From the NCBI GenBank assembly GCA_034190875.2, contig CM067346.1:11475091-11539090 (forward strand): a stretch of 64,000 bases of DNA, read 5' to 3'. Source of the DNA: Urechis unicinctus (taxonomy: Eukaryota; Annelida; Polychaeta; Xenopneusta; Urechidae). Position 1 is the stretch's first letter, and each line of letters starts with the position of its first letter. Position numbers and translations under genes: made by a program. This document shows, piece after piece, positions 48,561 through 60,206 of the stretch. The notes below the pieces were generated by a model. That model had not been told where the DNA came from. It did not search any database and saw only the letters and a list, made by a program, of their open reading frames with translations.

Positions 48561-49020
48561 TAATATATCAAAATATAGTTATTTCCTAATATATTGCTGC
48601 ACATGTTCAAATTGCTGTGGTAGCCATCACTAATTCAGAGTATCTTTATCAGCTGTTACTCGCTGAAATTTCGGCTGACGACAGCGTGCTTTGCGAATGT
48701 CAACGTGGAAAAGAATTAGTACTAAAATTTGTACAGCCAAGCATGAATGTGTACGGGCACTGTGCCGAAAACTACCAATGAAAACACTTGTTTTTCTAAC
48801 GCCTTCATGCTAAAACCCAATTAATCTAAGTTAATGCTAAAGCCTGGCTACCGTGAATAAAAAAAAGCCAAACAGTCGGACTGATTTCTGTTCAAAAATC
48901 GTCGGACTCGATAAAAAATTGCCGGTCATGTCTGTCGGACCGACAGCTTTCTGATATTTACATGGAAATGTACAAATTTAACAACTTTACGTTCCTATGA
49001 ATAGGCTCTTACCTTGTCTA
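48561..49020. other. No feature recognised
   Basis: Unique AT-rich sequence between a W derivative and LINE 3. No frame supported. Confidence 0.4.
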
Positions 49021-49024
49021 ACCT

Positions 49025-50140
49025 TGTACGTCGAGTCGATGACCGCTAGTAAATGCTGGTACCCAGGACATGGAACACTTGTCATGCGCGGCCAGGAGAT
49101 ATGCGCACTGTCGTGATCACATGGTAGGGTCCTTCATCCGGGCATAGGTGTCTGGATGTGTGGCGACTGAGGGGAAGCCTATTTGTCTGCTTGCTTGCCT
49201 GTGCCTGCGCCATTTCAGTTGATCTTCCTCTTTGGTTAGGGAGAAGCTCCATGATTAGTCTGGATCCTGGAGGAAGTTTCAGTGTATTCCGGACATTATG
49301 TAGAATAGACTTAGGTGTGTGGATGTGTGGCGACTGAGGGGAAGCCTCTTTGTCTGCTTGCTTGCCTGTGCCTGCGCCATTTCAGATGATCTTCCGCATT
49401 GGTTAGGGAGAAGCTCCAAGATTAGTCTGGATCCTTGAGGAAGTTTCAGTGTATTCCGGACATTATGTAGAATAGACTTCCTCTCTTGGAATTGAGGGTC
49501 CATGTCTTGCAGCCTCCATTTGGCCTCAACAATAATAGGGTTTTTCAGACATTAGGATGTACCTGGCTAGTGATATCTGTTCAAGCAGGTTCATTGTCCG
49601 GAGAGACACGAGATTTAGGCCTCCCTCACTAAACTTTATGTGGAAATGATCCAACCCTGTTGGGTGAAACCACGCCCAGTGGTCTGACATGATGCGCCGG
49701 ACCTGAGTTTCTATGTCTAGCAGCTCCTTGTAATACCAGAGACCGAATGCAGCGATGTACCTAAGTTTAGAAACTGCGTAGGTGTTACACGCCACCGACT
49801 TATTGTAAACGCTGAGTTTAGAGGCGAACATCTCCTTTACTACAGTGTGAAATTTAGTTTTAATTGCCAACTTTGTGGCCTCAGCTACGGTGTCTGCATG
49901 CTGCTGCATGCCCATATAGGGGTATGTTTCCCTAGGAGGGAGACGAGGGATAGTAGACATCTCCGGCGGTGATGTTCTTAAAGGCCCAGCAGAGGCGAGC
50001 GAGTCAATCGCCTTGAGACAGCGAGACATTTTGGTCTCTCCTGCCCAAACCTTTATGTCATCCATATAGCTGATATGGTTGGGCAGTGTGTCACCTTGGC
50101 GTATAGAGCTTTTGATGTTAGGAAGAGCCAAGTTTACAGT
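49025..50140 (-). mobile_element. RLE LINE 3: truncated and rearranged fragment
   Basis: Same subfamily as LINE 2. 50,140-49,526 reads LPNHISYMDDIKVWAGETKM (YMDD at 50,057-50,068) through FSEGGLNLVSLRTMNLLEQI to a stop at LMSEKPYYC. The frame then shifts and continues WRLQDMDPQFQERKSILHNV at about 49,530-49,450. A 167-bp piece covering the following region is duplicated in tandem (49,147-49,313 and 49,314-49,480). The 5' end is cut in the RT palm at about 50,140; the 3' end stops near the CCHC region, at about 49,025. Confidence 0.85.
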
Positions 50141-50763
50141 GCAGACCCCAAAACTGCGTTGAGTACGGACTGGTTTATTCGTCGTCAACTTTGTAACAAA
50201 AGCCAGACACAAATATAAGCTTTGGAAACAGGCACACAACTACAAAATATGTGCTCTTAATACAATGCGAGTTACATCTAGAAAAACAAATCATTCGAGT
50301 AGCAAGTTGATTACAACGAAAGTAACGATACAAGGGATCTAGCATCACCATACGAATTTGTACAATACAATATAAAACGAATTCGATCAGATTTAATTAA
50401 TAAGACACCAAAAGCTATGTTCAGTCTAGGACAAGGACAGAAATGGTACTCCTTTCACAGCTTCTATATAGCGCGTAAGAACTGTTTAATACTAGAACAA
50501 CAACTGAGAAAGTAAACGGCCAAACAGCCTTATTTAATTTCAGTCAAGTATGGGGTGGGGATAATCTGGAGCGTGGGGGCAAACAAATAGCCCTAGATTT
50601 AAGTTGGCCATACTCATTAATAAATAATAATATATTACAAAGAAAACAACAAGGAAACAAGCTCTTCTAATCTTCTGATTGCAGGAAAAATGGAACAGAG
50701 ATCAATATTGTCACATCTCCCTTTCAAATGATTAATGTCAAATGTAAATGTAAGGGAACATTG
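50141..50763. other. No feature recognised
   Basis: AT-rich sequence upstream of the truncated LINE 3. No frame or known repeat. A poly-purine/AT texture only. Confidence 0.4.
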
Positions 50764-50978
50764 TTATAACCTGTGGATGTCTGTAGTGTCTGTATATTTT
50801 GGCAGAATATCCTTGATTTGTTCTAAAGATCTAGAATTGTTCTCAAGGCAAAGTGTTAGTTTTTTCATCTCATCCAAAATGTTGGAAAATACCTCAAAGA
50901 ACCCATTTTCTGAAAAGTGCGCAAGTAACATGTCCACATTTCCCTCACAGTTTGTGAAGTTTTGGTGGGTTTTTTATT
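50764..50978 (-). CDS. Possible 3'-terminal exon, unknown protein
   Basis: A minus-strand frame without its own start, preceded by a pyrimidine-rich tract ending TTTTTTTTCAG, reads GNVDMLLAHFSENGFFEVFS then MKKLTLCLENNSRSLEQIKD and ends TDIHRL-stop at 50,764. The spacing of hydrophobic residues suggests an amphipathic or coiled-coil helix, typical of real coding. If the acceptor is used directly, a TAA follows within two codons in this frame, so another phase or acceptor would be needed. No family recognised. Confidence 0.25.
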
Positions 50979-51599
50979 CCTGAAAAAAAAAAGACAGAAT
51001 TAAAAAGACTATAGCAGCCATAGCTGTAACAGCAATGAAATTATAGAATGGTCAATGCTACCTCTTGTGATATTGTGTCAACAAAATACATTGAAGGGTA
51101 AATTTACCCCTGTTGCATTATTAAATATAATTACAAATCATACTTTCTATGTTTGCCTTTCTTGGGGTGGCCATGCATCGGCTCCTCTGTGGACTACTTG
51201 GGCTGGAGGAGCTTGGTAAGGGGTCGATAAGATCCACGGATTGAACTTTTAGAGTAAATCAAATGTAAACTGAACTTATATTTTGTAGTATCAATTACAC
51301 ATGAGAATTTTTTATCAGTTTTTTTATCCATAACTCGAGCCTAAGGTCCTACAGCACTCATTTGTAGTCTGCAAAGACATATTGACATAAGACGGGTTCA
51401 AATTGATGTTGGGTTGCTTGCTTGCTTTGTAACAAAATGTGTCATCAAAGTTTGCAAATGGACTGACAGATGGATGGATACAGAAGCGATACTATATGAT
51501 CAGCCATGCTGAACAAAATATGATGATTTGTTTCATGCTCATGACAATGTACTCACTTGGTTCTGCACTTCTAGACTCGAGCCCTCCATCCATCCATCC
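50979..51599. other. No feature recognised
   Basis: AT-rich, no supported frame or repeat. Confidence 0.4.
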
Positions 51600-51655
51600 C
51601 TAGATTCCCCTGTGGGTCCGGGGGTAGAATAGGTCCACTGTATCCTTCTGAATTG
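51600..51655 (+). mobile_element. SINE-R 5' fragment
   Basis: CCTGTGGGTCCGGGGGTAGA followed by ATAGGTCCACTGTATCCTTC matches the first ~55 bp of SINE-R, then similarity ends. Confidence 0.65.
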
Positions 51656-52034
51656 TTGAAGCTCATCAGAAATTAATTATTTGTACGAAATTTTTGCAAA
51701 TATAATAATGTCATAATAATATGTGACTGTACTGTCACATAAACACAGATTTTACAGAAATTAAAAATAACATTAACTCTATGAACTATATTTAAAAAAT
51801 AACATTACTGCAACATATTAAAGACAACATGACAAATAAAACTGGCATGCTAAAATAATAATGTTACTAATAAATTTATTAAATAATTGTAGATACTTGC
51901 TGGTCTCTGTCTGTAATATAGACAGCTCCCTGGCCGGACTTGGTTTTCCTCAGACGAGTGAGTCGGGTCGAATTGACCCGTACCAGAGGGTCAGCTCTTC
52001 TCTTGTCCGTTCCATCTCCTCCAACCCCTGCGTG
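51656..52034. other. No feature recognised
   Basis: AT-rich sequence between two SINE-R 5' fragments. Nothing supported. Confidence 0.4.
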
Positions 52035-52127
52035 TCTGGTCCCCCTGTTGGTCTGAGGGTAGAATAGGCCCACTGTATCCCCCTGCATGGCGTAAGAGGC
52101 ATCTTATAGGGGGCAATCTGTTGGCCA
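52035..52127 (+). mobile_element. SINE-R 5' fragment joined to a RecQ exon copy
   Basis: CCCTGTTGGTCTGAGGGTAG, AATAGGCCCACTGTATCC and GCAATCTGTTGGCC match the first ~95 bp of SINE-R. Similarity stops exactly where the duplicated helicase exon begins. Confidence 0.7.
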
Positions 52128-52242
52128 TAATAGACAGACTGAAGGTCTCCTTCAACTTCTCCACGAGAGTCTCCGTAATTGTAGCAGTGAGACAAAGGAC
52201 AGGCGTTGGCCCAAGTAACGCCCGAATTTCCCGCACCCTCCT
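52128..52242 (-). pseudogene. RecQ-type DNA helicase exon fragment (motif III), duplicate copy
   Basis: Minus strand reads VREIRALLGPTPVLCLTATI then TETLVEKLKETFSLS, the region around RecQ/SF2 helicase motif III (LTAT). Nearly identical DNA is at 56,557-56,700. No other helicase motif lies nearby, so this is an orphan exon copy. Confidence 0.7.
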
Positions 52243-52614
52243 GAAAGAGGTCCTTCCTGCTTTTCATGTATCGCTTATCTGCAATTCACATTTTCAAATA
52301 TCACAGAAAACTACCTGAAATTTGCTACCACAGAAGAATAAACTTTAAGCTCTGCATTAAAAATTAATAGTGGGGGTAGTAGCCTCATGTTGAAAATGGT
52401 TTTGCCCATAAGAGCTGCAGCTCCAATTCTATCGAACCGTCTGTGTAAATGGCAGCACGGTCCGAATATTTATCTTTTATCTCTGATATGGTGAAGGGAA
52501 AAATCGGGTTGATGATTTTCCTTTGTGTTGGCTGGCATCTATTTATCAACTGTTGGGGTTTACAGTTGCCATTGGGGAGACCTTGGCACAGTGTCCACCA
52601 CCACGGTATTCAAA
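52243..52614. other. No feature recognised
   Basis: No supported coding or repeat in this stretch. Confidence 0.35.
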
Positions 52615-52773
52615 TAATGACAAGACCTATTCAGCGATTTTAATTTCAGTAATTATGTCATCACAAATAGTGGATTTCTAAATGCGGGTGACGGGGTCTT
52701 TTTTGAGAGCCTTAATTAAGGCTTTTGTGAAATCGTCCTGACCCATTACGGTTTTCGCAATTCTTTTCGGCAT
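52615..52773 (-). mobile_element. LINE ORF1 5' fragment
   Basis: Minus strand reads MPKRIAKTVMGQDDFTKALI, then ALKKDPVTRI-stop-KSTICDDII. This aligns with the N-terminal part of the ORF1-like frame at 63,982-63,399 (TPVTRILKSTICVDMMTEIK). One stop interrupts it and the coiled-coil part is missing. Confidence 0.6.
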
Positions 52774-52942
52774 ATGCTTTGTGATGCAATAACTGGGCTT
52801 GGCACCAAAAATATAAGTTTTTGTATCAGTCTGTGCTGTTGATGTGATTTCTCCACCCAGCTTCTTGCGCTTTTTGATCCTGTGCTCTTAATAGTCCAGT
52901 TTACATGGCTACAGCGTTATTCAGACAATGTAAATTTTTTTA

Positions 52943-53330
52943 TTAACTGTCTGTACCCCGTGATTCACTACAGACAAGCCGCCATGTTGTTTTTCTTTTT
53001 AGCATATCCTTTGATGCACTCTTCTCAGGGACTAAATCCTTAAACACAACGAAGAGACCTGCTACACGGCGCATATCAGTCATCACTGATCGTTTGACTT
53101 CAGTTTCTGTGTCTTTATTTCTCTTCAGTTTGTCAAACATACGCTCTCCAAACTTTACGATACATGCATCGTCTCGACAAACATTCCCCACAATGTCATT
53201 TGGAAACCTTGATAGAACATCTTCGGCGAAAGTTATGTTTGTGCTGGGAGACAATGAAAGAGGTGAAACAGGTAGTGGGTGATGGACCATGTAAGCCTCG
53301 CACACCTTTATGTGCGACCAACCCAACATT
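52943..53330 (-). pseudogene. Fragment of uncharacterised family Z (copy 2)
   Basis: A 128-codon minus-strand frame reads DVLSRFPNDIVGNVCRDDAC, IVKFGERMFDKLKRNKD and VMTDMRRVAGLFVVFKDLVP. The order matches Z copy 1 (ILARMKRD, TREVGKQLF, AAMRRLAKLV). It ends shortly after and I find no flanking exons, so it is a partial copy. Function unknown. Confidence 0.5.
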
Positions 53331-54116
53331 TAGGTATAGAACCCTAAATATTCATTGCATGTCACCACTGAATCATTGCAATTCCGTTTCCTTTCACGCA
53401 GTAATTTACAATCTTCGGTTCCTTTCTGGATGCGGATAGTGTTGGTTACACCTTCCTTTTTCAACATGTACAATAGTGCATTCCGTACTTTGGTGGGCTG
53501 TACCATAGCTTAGCTTCATTTTTGTGTTTGGTGGATAAGTGCCTACTAAGTTTTGAATGAAAATGGTGGCAGTTAAGGCAAGGTCGTTTCGGTGTAGCCT
53601 TTTTTTTTTCGTAAGTCCCAGTAATCTAGCTAACTTTTTAGCACACTGAACACGAGTACTATAATCCCTCTGATACTTTGTTCTGTGGTTTGTTTATATA
53701 AATCCCATTAGTCTGACTTAATAAATGACATATCCCAATAATATGCATCAAAATGACTACATTTACCCAGGCTGCATACGTTATAATTTTTAAACTTTGA
53801 ATGCAGGTGAATTATACCGTAACTAGTGTACAGATAAAAATATTACATGGCTGACACGACTTGCATTCTGATGAGAATATTCCTAGACATGTTTGTGTTT
53901 ACAAACACCACAATTGGCAGGGCAAATGCTTAGTCTGTGGGGCATAGCTTGATGCAGCTGATTGGAGACTGGCATATTATGCCATAATCGTCGTCTCAGC
54001 AAATGTATCGGTCATGTCAAATTAATACAGCAATTTCATTGATGGTGAGAAGCATGGCTAGATAAAAAAAACCGTACTTTAAAAGCGAGAAATATCTTAT
54101 TAGTAATTACCCAGAT
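53331..54116. other. No feature recognised
   Basis: AT-rich sequence with no supported frame. Confidence 0.4.
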
Positions 54117-54250
54117 CGCACAACTCTACCGGCCCCAGAGCGGCCCACCATATGTGGCACTAGTGGCCCGCCAGCTACAGGCGACGTCAGGCCATCAGAG
54201 GTTTCACCAGCGGGACTTAGTCGACCAGCCGGCGGCAGATCTCTAATGGC
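54117..54250 (+). other. Short GC-rich, possibly coding island
   Basis: About 130 bp much richer in G+C than the flanks, open on the plus strand as RTTLPAPERPTICGTSGPPA and on to SPAGLSRPAGGRSLMAAIEN. The Pro/Gly-rich reading has no known domain. It could be an exon, a fragment of a LINE ORF1 or a chance island. Confidence 0.25.
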
Positions 54251-54639
54251 AGCAATAGAAAACTACACTCAATGCAAATTTAATTTTTTATTGCCAATGT
54301 AAATACAGTGAAATAATCATTGCTCTTCGCCACTGCTGGTAAGGATGCTGGCGGCCCTCACAGCGGACAACTGGCACCTTTCTCTGTGTAATGAAAACAA
54401 GGAGAAAAAAAAATAGTGACATGTTGTGCTTTGTGAACTGAAATTATCTTTCACTCATGTCCTTGTTTACTGCACTATTTCACATTGTCGGAGGCTACGG
54501 CATAGGTATACAGTATTCTAGTTTCACACACATCCCCTTCATCTGAAACAACACTGGTTAGATGGAAAGATTAACACTAGAATGTTTCTTGAAGCCCGAT
54601 TACCTATTGACTAAGACTAAGAAGCAGTTTAATTAACCA

Positions 54640-54758
<119 letters not shown>

Positions 54759-54870
54759 TAATACATTATTTTAAAAGAAACCCAATACATGTATAGATAT
54801 ACTCATACATGCACATACTTATTTTATGTAAAGATCAATTATCTTTTCCATTTTACATCATTAATACAAC

Positions 54871-55277
54871 ACCCTTTGGGTGGAGGGGGGAAGAATAGGC
54901 CCAGTGTATCCTCCTGCAAGTCGTAAGAAGCTACTATTAGGAGGCAACCTGTTGGCCATGGGTTGCGACTGGTGTCAGCGGACAATGGGATCCATGTGGT
55001 TGAGTGGAGTGGTCCTTTTGAGGGCCATATCTGCAACACAATACTCTGGCCCGGATTTCACCTTGACGAGAGACTGGAATGGCCTGGTCCAGTCAATCGG
55101 CTGGTGGTGGCTTGCCGTAGGATAATGCTTTCCATTTTTATCTTTTCCATCACCATTTTCATTTATCCTAGAAAGGCGGCTGCTTAATCAGGTCAATCCC
55201 ATCTATTAACCTTTCTTGGCACCATATAACACATGAGTGTTGGTGTGCCGTTAAACCCTATACTTACCTTACCTTAC
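54871..55277 (+). mobile_element. SINE-R copy 3, near full length
   Basis: ACCCTTTGGGTGGAGGGGGG, AGAATAGGCCCAGTGTATCC, a GTCGTAAGAAGCTACTATTA block, TGGTTGAGTGGAGTGG, TTTCATTTATCCTAGAAAGG and the 3' end GTGTTGGTGTGCCGTTAAAC with CTTACCTTACC tail. It lies about 115 bp after the TA tract. Confidence 0.8.
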
Positions 55278-55312
55278 ATAAAGAAGAAATGCCTCAAGGT
55301 AATGAATCTCCT

Positions 55313-55800
55313 AAAAGTAGTGTCCAAGCTGGACTGGGGAGCTGAAAGGCAGGTACTGCTCAGGCTCTGATCTTATTAAGGACCGGTAAAGCTTGACTAT
55401 GGCTGCATCGTTTACGGTGCAGCCCGAAAGTCTTATATTAAACAACTGGACATAGTCCACAATCAAGCACTGAGGATTTGCCTTGGGGCGTTTCGAACCT
55501 CACCCATTGAAAGCCTCCACACTGAAGCCAATGAAATGCCTATCCATTTAAGAAGAAATAAACTGGCCCTTCAATATGCAGTAAAAAAATAGCAATCTAA
55601 ACCATCCTGCCCATGACATTATCTTTCACCCCAAATGCCAAACATTATACGAAAATAAACGTACGCTTTATCCCTTCATTTATTAGCACATACACTACAG
55701 CAGCTGCTGCCACCACAACATCCTTCTATATCATCGTCAGTTATCCCAGATAGCGGTAGATGGAGAAGCACAGAACGCCTCACACACATATGTTCTTATT
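55313..55800 (+). mobile_element. 3' fragment of a Jockey-like LINE
   Basis: Plus strand reads KLDWGAERQVLLRL then, after a frame break, LDYGCIVYGAARKSYIKQLD, QALRICLGAFRTSPIESLHT and IHLRRNKLALQYAVK before a stop. This is the C-terminal reverse-transcriptase flank typical of Jockey-group LINEs (LDYG, QN.ALR...GA.RTSP...L..EA...PL..RR). Further decayed sequence follows to about 55,800. No catalytic core is present. Confidence 0.8.
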
Positions 55801-55814
55801 TGTCACAAGCGATC

Positions 55815-56224
55815 TCATGCAGTCGTCATCACACATTTGTCAACGGAATGGGGCTGTAAATAGAGGTGTGCGGTGGTGGATAAACTGTCTCGAGCACAGC
55901 GGCCAACCTCCTGCCAATATCCTAAAATGGAAGATGGTGGTCCCCATTGCCCCACATTGCGTAAATCGGGGACTTGTACGCCCATTCCAAATGCTATGGT
56001 CGATACTAAAACCCGAACGTTACTTCGTTTTTGAAAAAAAGTCAAATGGAATTGTCTCTTGGCTTGTCATGTCGAGCTTTCCATGGTACAATTTCATCAG
56101 CTCCCCTGGCTTCACACTCCGTTAGTATCTCGGCATAAGTGGTGGTTACCTTTTCTAACGACCTGTCACATACATAATAATGGATGCGACAACGCCTTGC
56201 AGGATTTATTGAAAAAAAACCCAA
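55815..56224 (-). pseudogene. RecQ-type DNA helicase fragment (motifs IV-VI region)
   Basis: Minus strand, 56,224-56,042 reads CRIHYYVCDRSLEKVTTTYA, which fits the segment before motif IV. 56,045-55,815 reads VRVLVSTIAFGMGVQVPDLR and WGPPSSILGYWQEVGRCARD, which are helicase motifs V and VI. RecQ proteins usually have GR(A/T)GRDG where this has GRCARDS. The motif III exon lies upstream at 56,557-56,700 in the right order. Motifs I and II are not in the window. Small frame problems and the surrounding LINE debris suggest a pseudogene or a mobile-element-borne helicase. Confidence 0.7.
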
Positions 56225-56556
56225 ATATTGATCACAATAAAAATACTAAGATATGACTGTACTTCAACCTTTGTGTATTGTTAAGTCCAAACAGCAATAG
56301 ATCAATACTAAGATACCTGCAGAACACAACCGTTTTTGGTGCAGCAGCCCCGTCGCGGATTAAACTTTCAACTATCCAATTCAGATCCCATTTGTCCGCC
56401 CGGCTGTGGTGAATGTGTAAGAAAATGTCGGGCCTGTATCAGCAAATATCCATTACAGTATATAATTATTAAAAGTTTGGTTCTTTATAAAGAAATTTTT
56501 CATACAAGTTAATAATTCATTGTATTAAGAGTATGATACCTGATAGGAAATGTCAC
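56225..56556. other. Intron-like spacer between RecQ exons
   Basis: AT-rich, no supported frame; lies between motif III and the motif IV region on the same strand. Confidence 0.35.
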
Positions 56557-56700
56557 TACATATTAGACAGACTGTAGGTCTCTTTCAACTTCTCCACGAG
56601 AGTTTCCGTTATTGTAGCAGCGAGACAAAGAACAGGCGTTGGTCCAAGTAACGCCCGAATTTCCCGCACCCTCCTGAATGTGGATCGAAAACTCCTCCCC
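56557..56700 (-). pseudogene. RecQ-type DNA helicase exon (motif III)
   Basis: Minus strand reads RKVREIRALLGPTPVLCL-type sequence with (L)AATITETLVEKLKETY, equivalent to 52,128-52,242. With the 55,815-56,224 exons it forms an ordered minus-strand helicase remnant. Confidence 0.65.
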
Positions 56701-57002
56701 CTGTATGGCAAAAATCACTATTCAATATTGAAAGCTCTCAAGTTACATATGTTAAATATTGTGATTTTGTTTTAGGTTTATCCAAGTATCCCATGTTTTC
56801 TGTAGAAAAAAAATCTTAATTCACTTCCAGATTACGACTCATAACTTAAGTTATGTGTCGTTATTTGGAATGTGCCTTATTATTTATAAATGTTGCATCG
56901 TATCCAACATGATGAATCATGTTACCATAACTTCACACAGTTGCTTCGTCATTACGAGGAGGGTAATATTGGCGGCCAGTGTGCGACAAAGCTTTGTCCA
57001 CC

Positions 57003-57112
<110 letters not shown>

Positions 57113-58384
57113 TACAAACCATACACAAGCAAATCACCAATACCTGGTCTTTTAACAACGGGAACCATTCGTAGACATCCGATTTACCCCCGCCTGTAGG
57201 TAACACACAGGGTGTTCTCCCCTGATTAAACGCTGCCAATAACTTTTATTTGTATCGGTCGCAGATCATATGCCACTCCGTGGTCAAGCATAGTCTGTTT
57301 TAGGTAGCTTTCTATTATCTGTAATCGACACCAGTGTCATAGCATTATTAATTTATGATTAAGTTAACTACTGCTGAAGAGTCATGCAATATACGGAAGC
57401 AAATGATATAAACAATAATATACATGAAACGTTTTGTCCACCAAAAGTAGAAAACTTACATTACACAACTAAACACGATCTTACTAGGATACGTGTTCAA
57501 TTATCAGGATGTGACGTCTCAAAAAAGTAATCACCAGCGGAAAAATCTTAAGTCCTAAAATAAACTCCAATAGTAAATTATGTTGTAGATATTTCTGTAA
57601 CTCCTATTTTATAGCTTTTCCATCTTCTATTCGGATAAATATGTCCCACTGTCTATTTTCATCACCTTCATATTGTACAGATCGTCCAATGTACAAGCTA
57701 TCATCACCAACATGTTAAACCCTTTTTGATAATTACTTGTGTTAAAAACCATCCTATATTGGTAGTGAATATCAACACATACATACGATGAACACCCTAT
57801 GCGTAAGCATAATTACATAGTGCAGTATTTTTGTACAAGTGTCAATCCAAAAAGAGTGAAAACAATTAGTTACACATATTTATTTCACTTAATTCATGCA
57901 AATAAACGAGGTCCAGTCTCCAACCGTTATATCAATACCTAGATCAATAGTTATATGTACCACACTTATCATCCCTACTCAGTGGCATTTTTAGTCGCGG
58001 CTCTGGGTTCATTTGATCTCTCTGTACACACCAAGGCAAGGGAGCAATTTCAAAAATGCATCCAGCCTCGATTTCACATAGACTAGAGCAGACAAGCAGA
58101 CGATATTCGGCTGCGCATTTATTTTCCCGGGATTTTTACAAGTGCTTCGTATTACAGCTTTCCGACAACTTCAGCAAACAAGGTGATCAACAATTGAATC
58201 GAACAAAATGACATCCGTATGGCTATGTCAAATGGATAAACTGTAGGGCGAATAAATATTTCATGATTGACCAGTCCACCACATTTGCCTTGGCATGAGG
58301 TAGGCCTTTACTGCAGACATAGATGCCTACTGTAGGTCTACAGACTTTATAACAGCTTCAGCTCTTGTACTTTGTATTGATTCA
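57113..58384. other. No feature recognised
   Basis: AT-rich sequence; nothing supported. Confidence 0.4.
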
Positions 58385-59225
58385 AGAACTGGGGTTGTTA
58401 ACTCATCAATAAATGTTGATTATTTTCATCGGTGTCTTTGGGAGGTCTATAAATATTACCTAATATGATGTTTTTTTTAAGTCCATGACCCTTTAGTTGG
58501 ATAAATTGTTTCCCCCATATTTCTGAGTTATTAAACTTATTCATTTTATTGTAGCTATAGTTTTTGCGGAGATATATTCCTAGACCACCGTGCTGACTTA
58601 TGGATTTGCCTTCAGAGATTAAGTTGTATTCTTCTAACTGAAAGAGGCAGAGATCTGAGTCGGTCGACAGCCAAGTTGCAAACATATAACACTAAATTGA
58701 TGCCCGGCACCTTGAAGCATTTGTATATAAATCGATAATTGATCAAATTTTGCATTTAAATGTTGGCAATTTAGACTAAATACATTAAAACTATTTCGTT
58801 TCGCTTTCAAAATATCTATAAAATCAGAATCATCACAGGATGGGGGATGGGTCAATAATATTTGTTTCACCATTTGAATCGTTATCATCGTTACCATGTA
58901 AAATATATAGAAGCGCAAATATTTTGTAATATTGTTTGCGTAGTACTCATATAATCAACCATAATAGTTGTAAAATTTGATGAGAGAGAAATAACATTTA
59001 ACTACAGAGTTGAGTATGAAGTAAAGAAGCAATCGGTCTCACAAGTGTCCATATTTGGCGTGAGACTCCGTGCGATCTCTAATGATGAGCCTGTCATATC
59101 TGAAGTAAGCAATTTTTCCAGCTTCTCTTGCCTCTTTCATTTTGGGAAGAAGAGCTTGTCGTTTAGCCATCATCTTTTGTGAGAAATCTTCATTGGCGTA
59201 AATTCTAAGCTCTTTTTTATTTTAA
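58385..59225 (-). mobile_element. APE-type LINE fragment (ORF1 tail plus endonuclease)
   Basis: Minus strand. 59,225-59,040 reads ELRIYANEDFSQKMMAKRQA and AREAGKIAYFRYDRLIIRDR, a LINE ORF1 C-terminal pattern. 58,830-58,398 reads FNVFSLNCQHLNAKFDQLSI, FSVICLQ, then in another frame TWLSTDSDLCLFQLEEYNLI, HGGLGIYLRKNYSY and IILGNIYRPPKDTDENN, an apurinic-endonuclease domain. The frame break falls where the catalytic Glu of the (L/C)QET motif should be, so the enzyme would be inactive. No reverse transcriptase follows before 58,385. Confidence 0.75.
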
Positions 59226-59826
59226 CAAGTTCACCACTGGAGTACAAAGTCATCAAAACAATTTGAAAAAAAGCAAAATCCTCCCCCCCCCTCCCCCCCA
59301 AAAAAAAAGCAGCGCGAAGATGTAATTGTAATATTAAAAAAAACCAATCAAGAAAATTACATTGAGAAAAATGCATCTTGATACTCAATTAATTGATTAT
59401 TGTGGGGCTTCATTTTCATTTCTGATTAACATGAAATGTACTGGAAGGGATTAATTTGCAGGAAGTATATGCAAGAGAAATAGGTAGAAAAATGATGAAA
59501 TTTCAATTTTGGGGGTCATATTTGCATATTTGGGGTTGAGGATTTTAATTATAAATAATAAATCCAAAATAGACAATAAATTATTCCTCCATCCCTTGCA
59601 ATATTACCTTTAAGCAATGGCTCTTCAATTCAAAGATGGACTCACCTTCATCAGCATGGTGATCATCTTCTCCATGATCTGCATCATACTGGTAATAGTA
59701 CTTGTCAATACTTGTCAACTAGATGTGCTAACCAGTAGAAACCTTTCACATTCCTTCAGTTCCAGTATCCCTTTCTATTATTTGGTGTCTTAATACGATG
59801 TCCTACAGTCTTGCCTTGAAGGTAGG

Positions 59827-60206
59827 TGTACTGGGTCCGGTCGGCGCCGAGTAATAATGACGCTAGTTAAGGTGCATCATTCGTTTATTTTACGCCGTCT
59901 TTTCGTAACGTGAAAACTGGAATTCACAAAGAGACAAAAAATATACGAAACATTGTCATGATCTGAATCATACAAACAGCCTCACTAATACATGTGATAT
60001 AGGGAAGGTTTTACTTCATATTACACGGGAATTAAACAATTACGTACCACTTTTCCGGGAGATTTGGGGAGATAAATTTCGATAACACGTTTTTCGTTTG
60101 GGCGGAAGCATAACAAAAACAACCAAAGCGCCACCTGGCGAATGGTGCGGAGAAATAAGACTAAGGTCCTTGTAAGGCAAATTAAACGGCGGGAACTGCC
60201 GTAACA
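59827..60206 (-). mobile_element. Solo LTR, 380 bp, with 5-bp target-site duplication
   Basis: The W derivative at 46,875 reads GAAGGTAGGGACCATC without interruption. Here it is split: GTAGG (59,822-59,826), then a 380-bp block, then GTAGG again (60,207-60,211). On the plus strand the block starts TGTACTGGGTCC and ends GCCGTAACA, so it has the TG...CA ends of an LTR and a 5-bp duplication. An AATAAA is present on the minus strand (59,884-59,889), suggesting minus orientation. No internal retrotransposon sequence remains, so LTR-LTR recombination has removed it. Confidence 0.85.
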
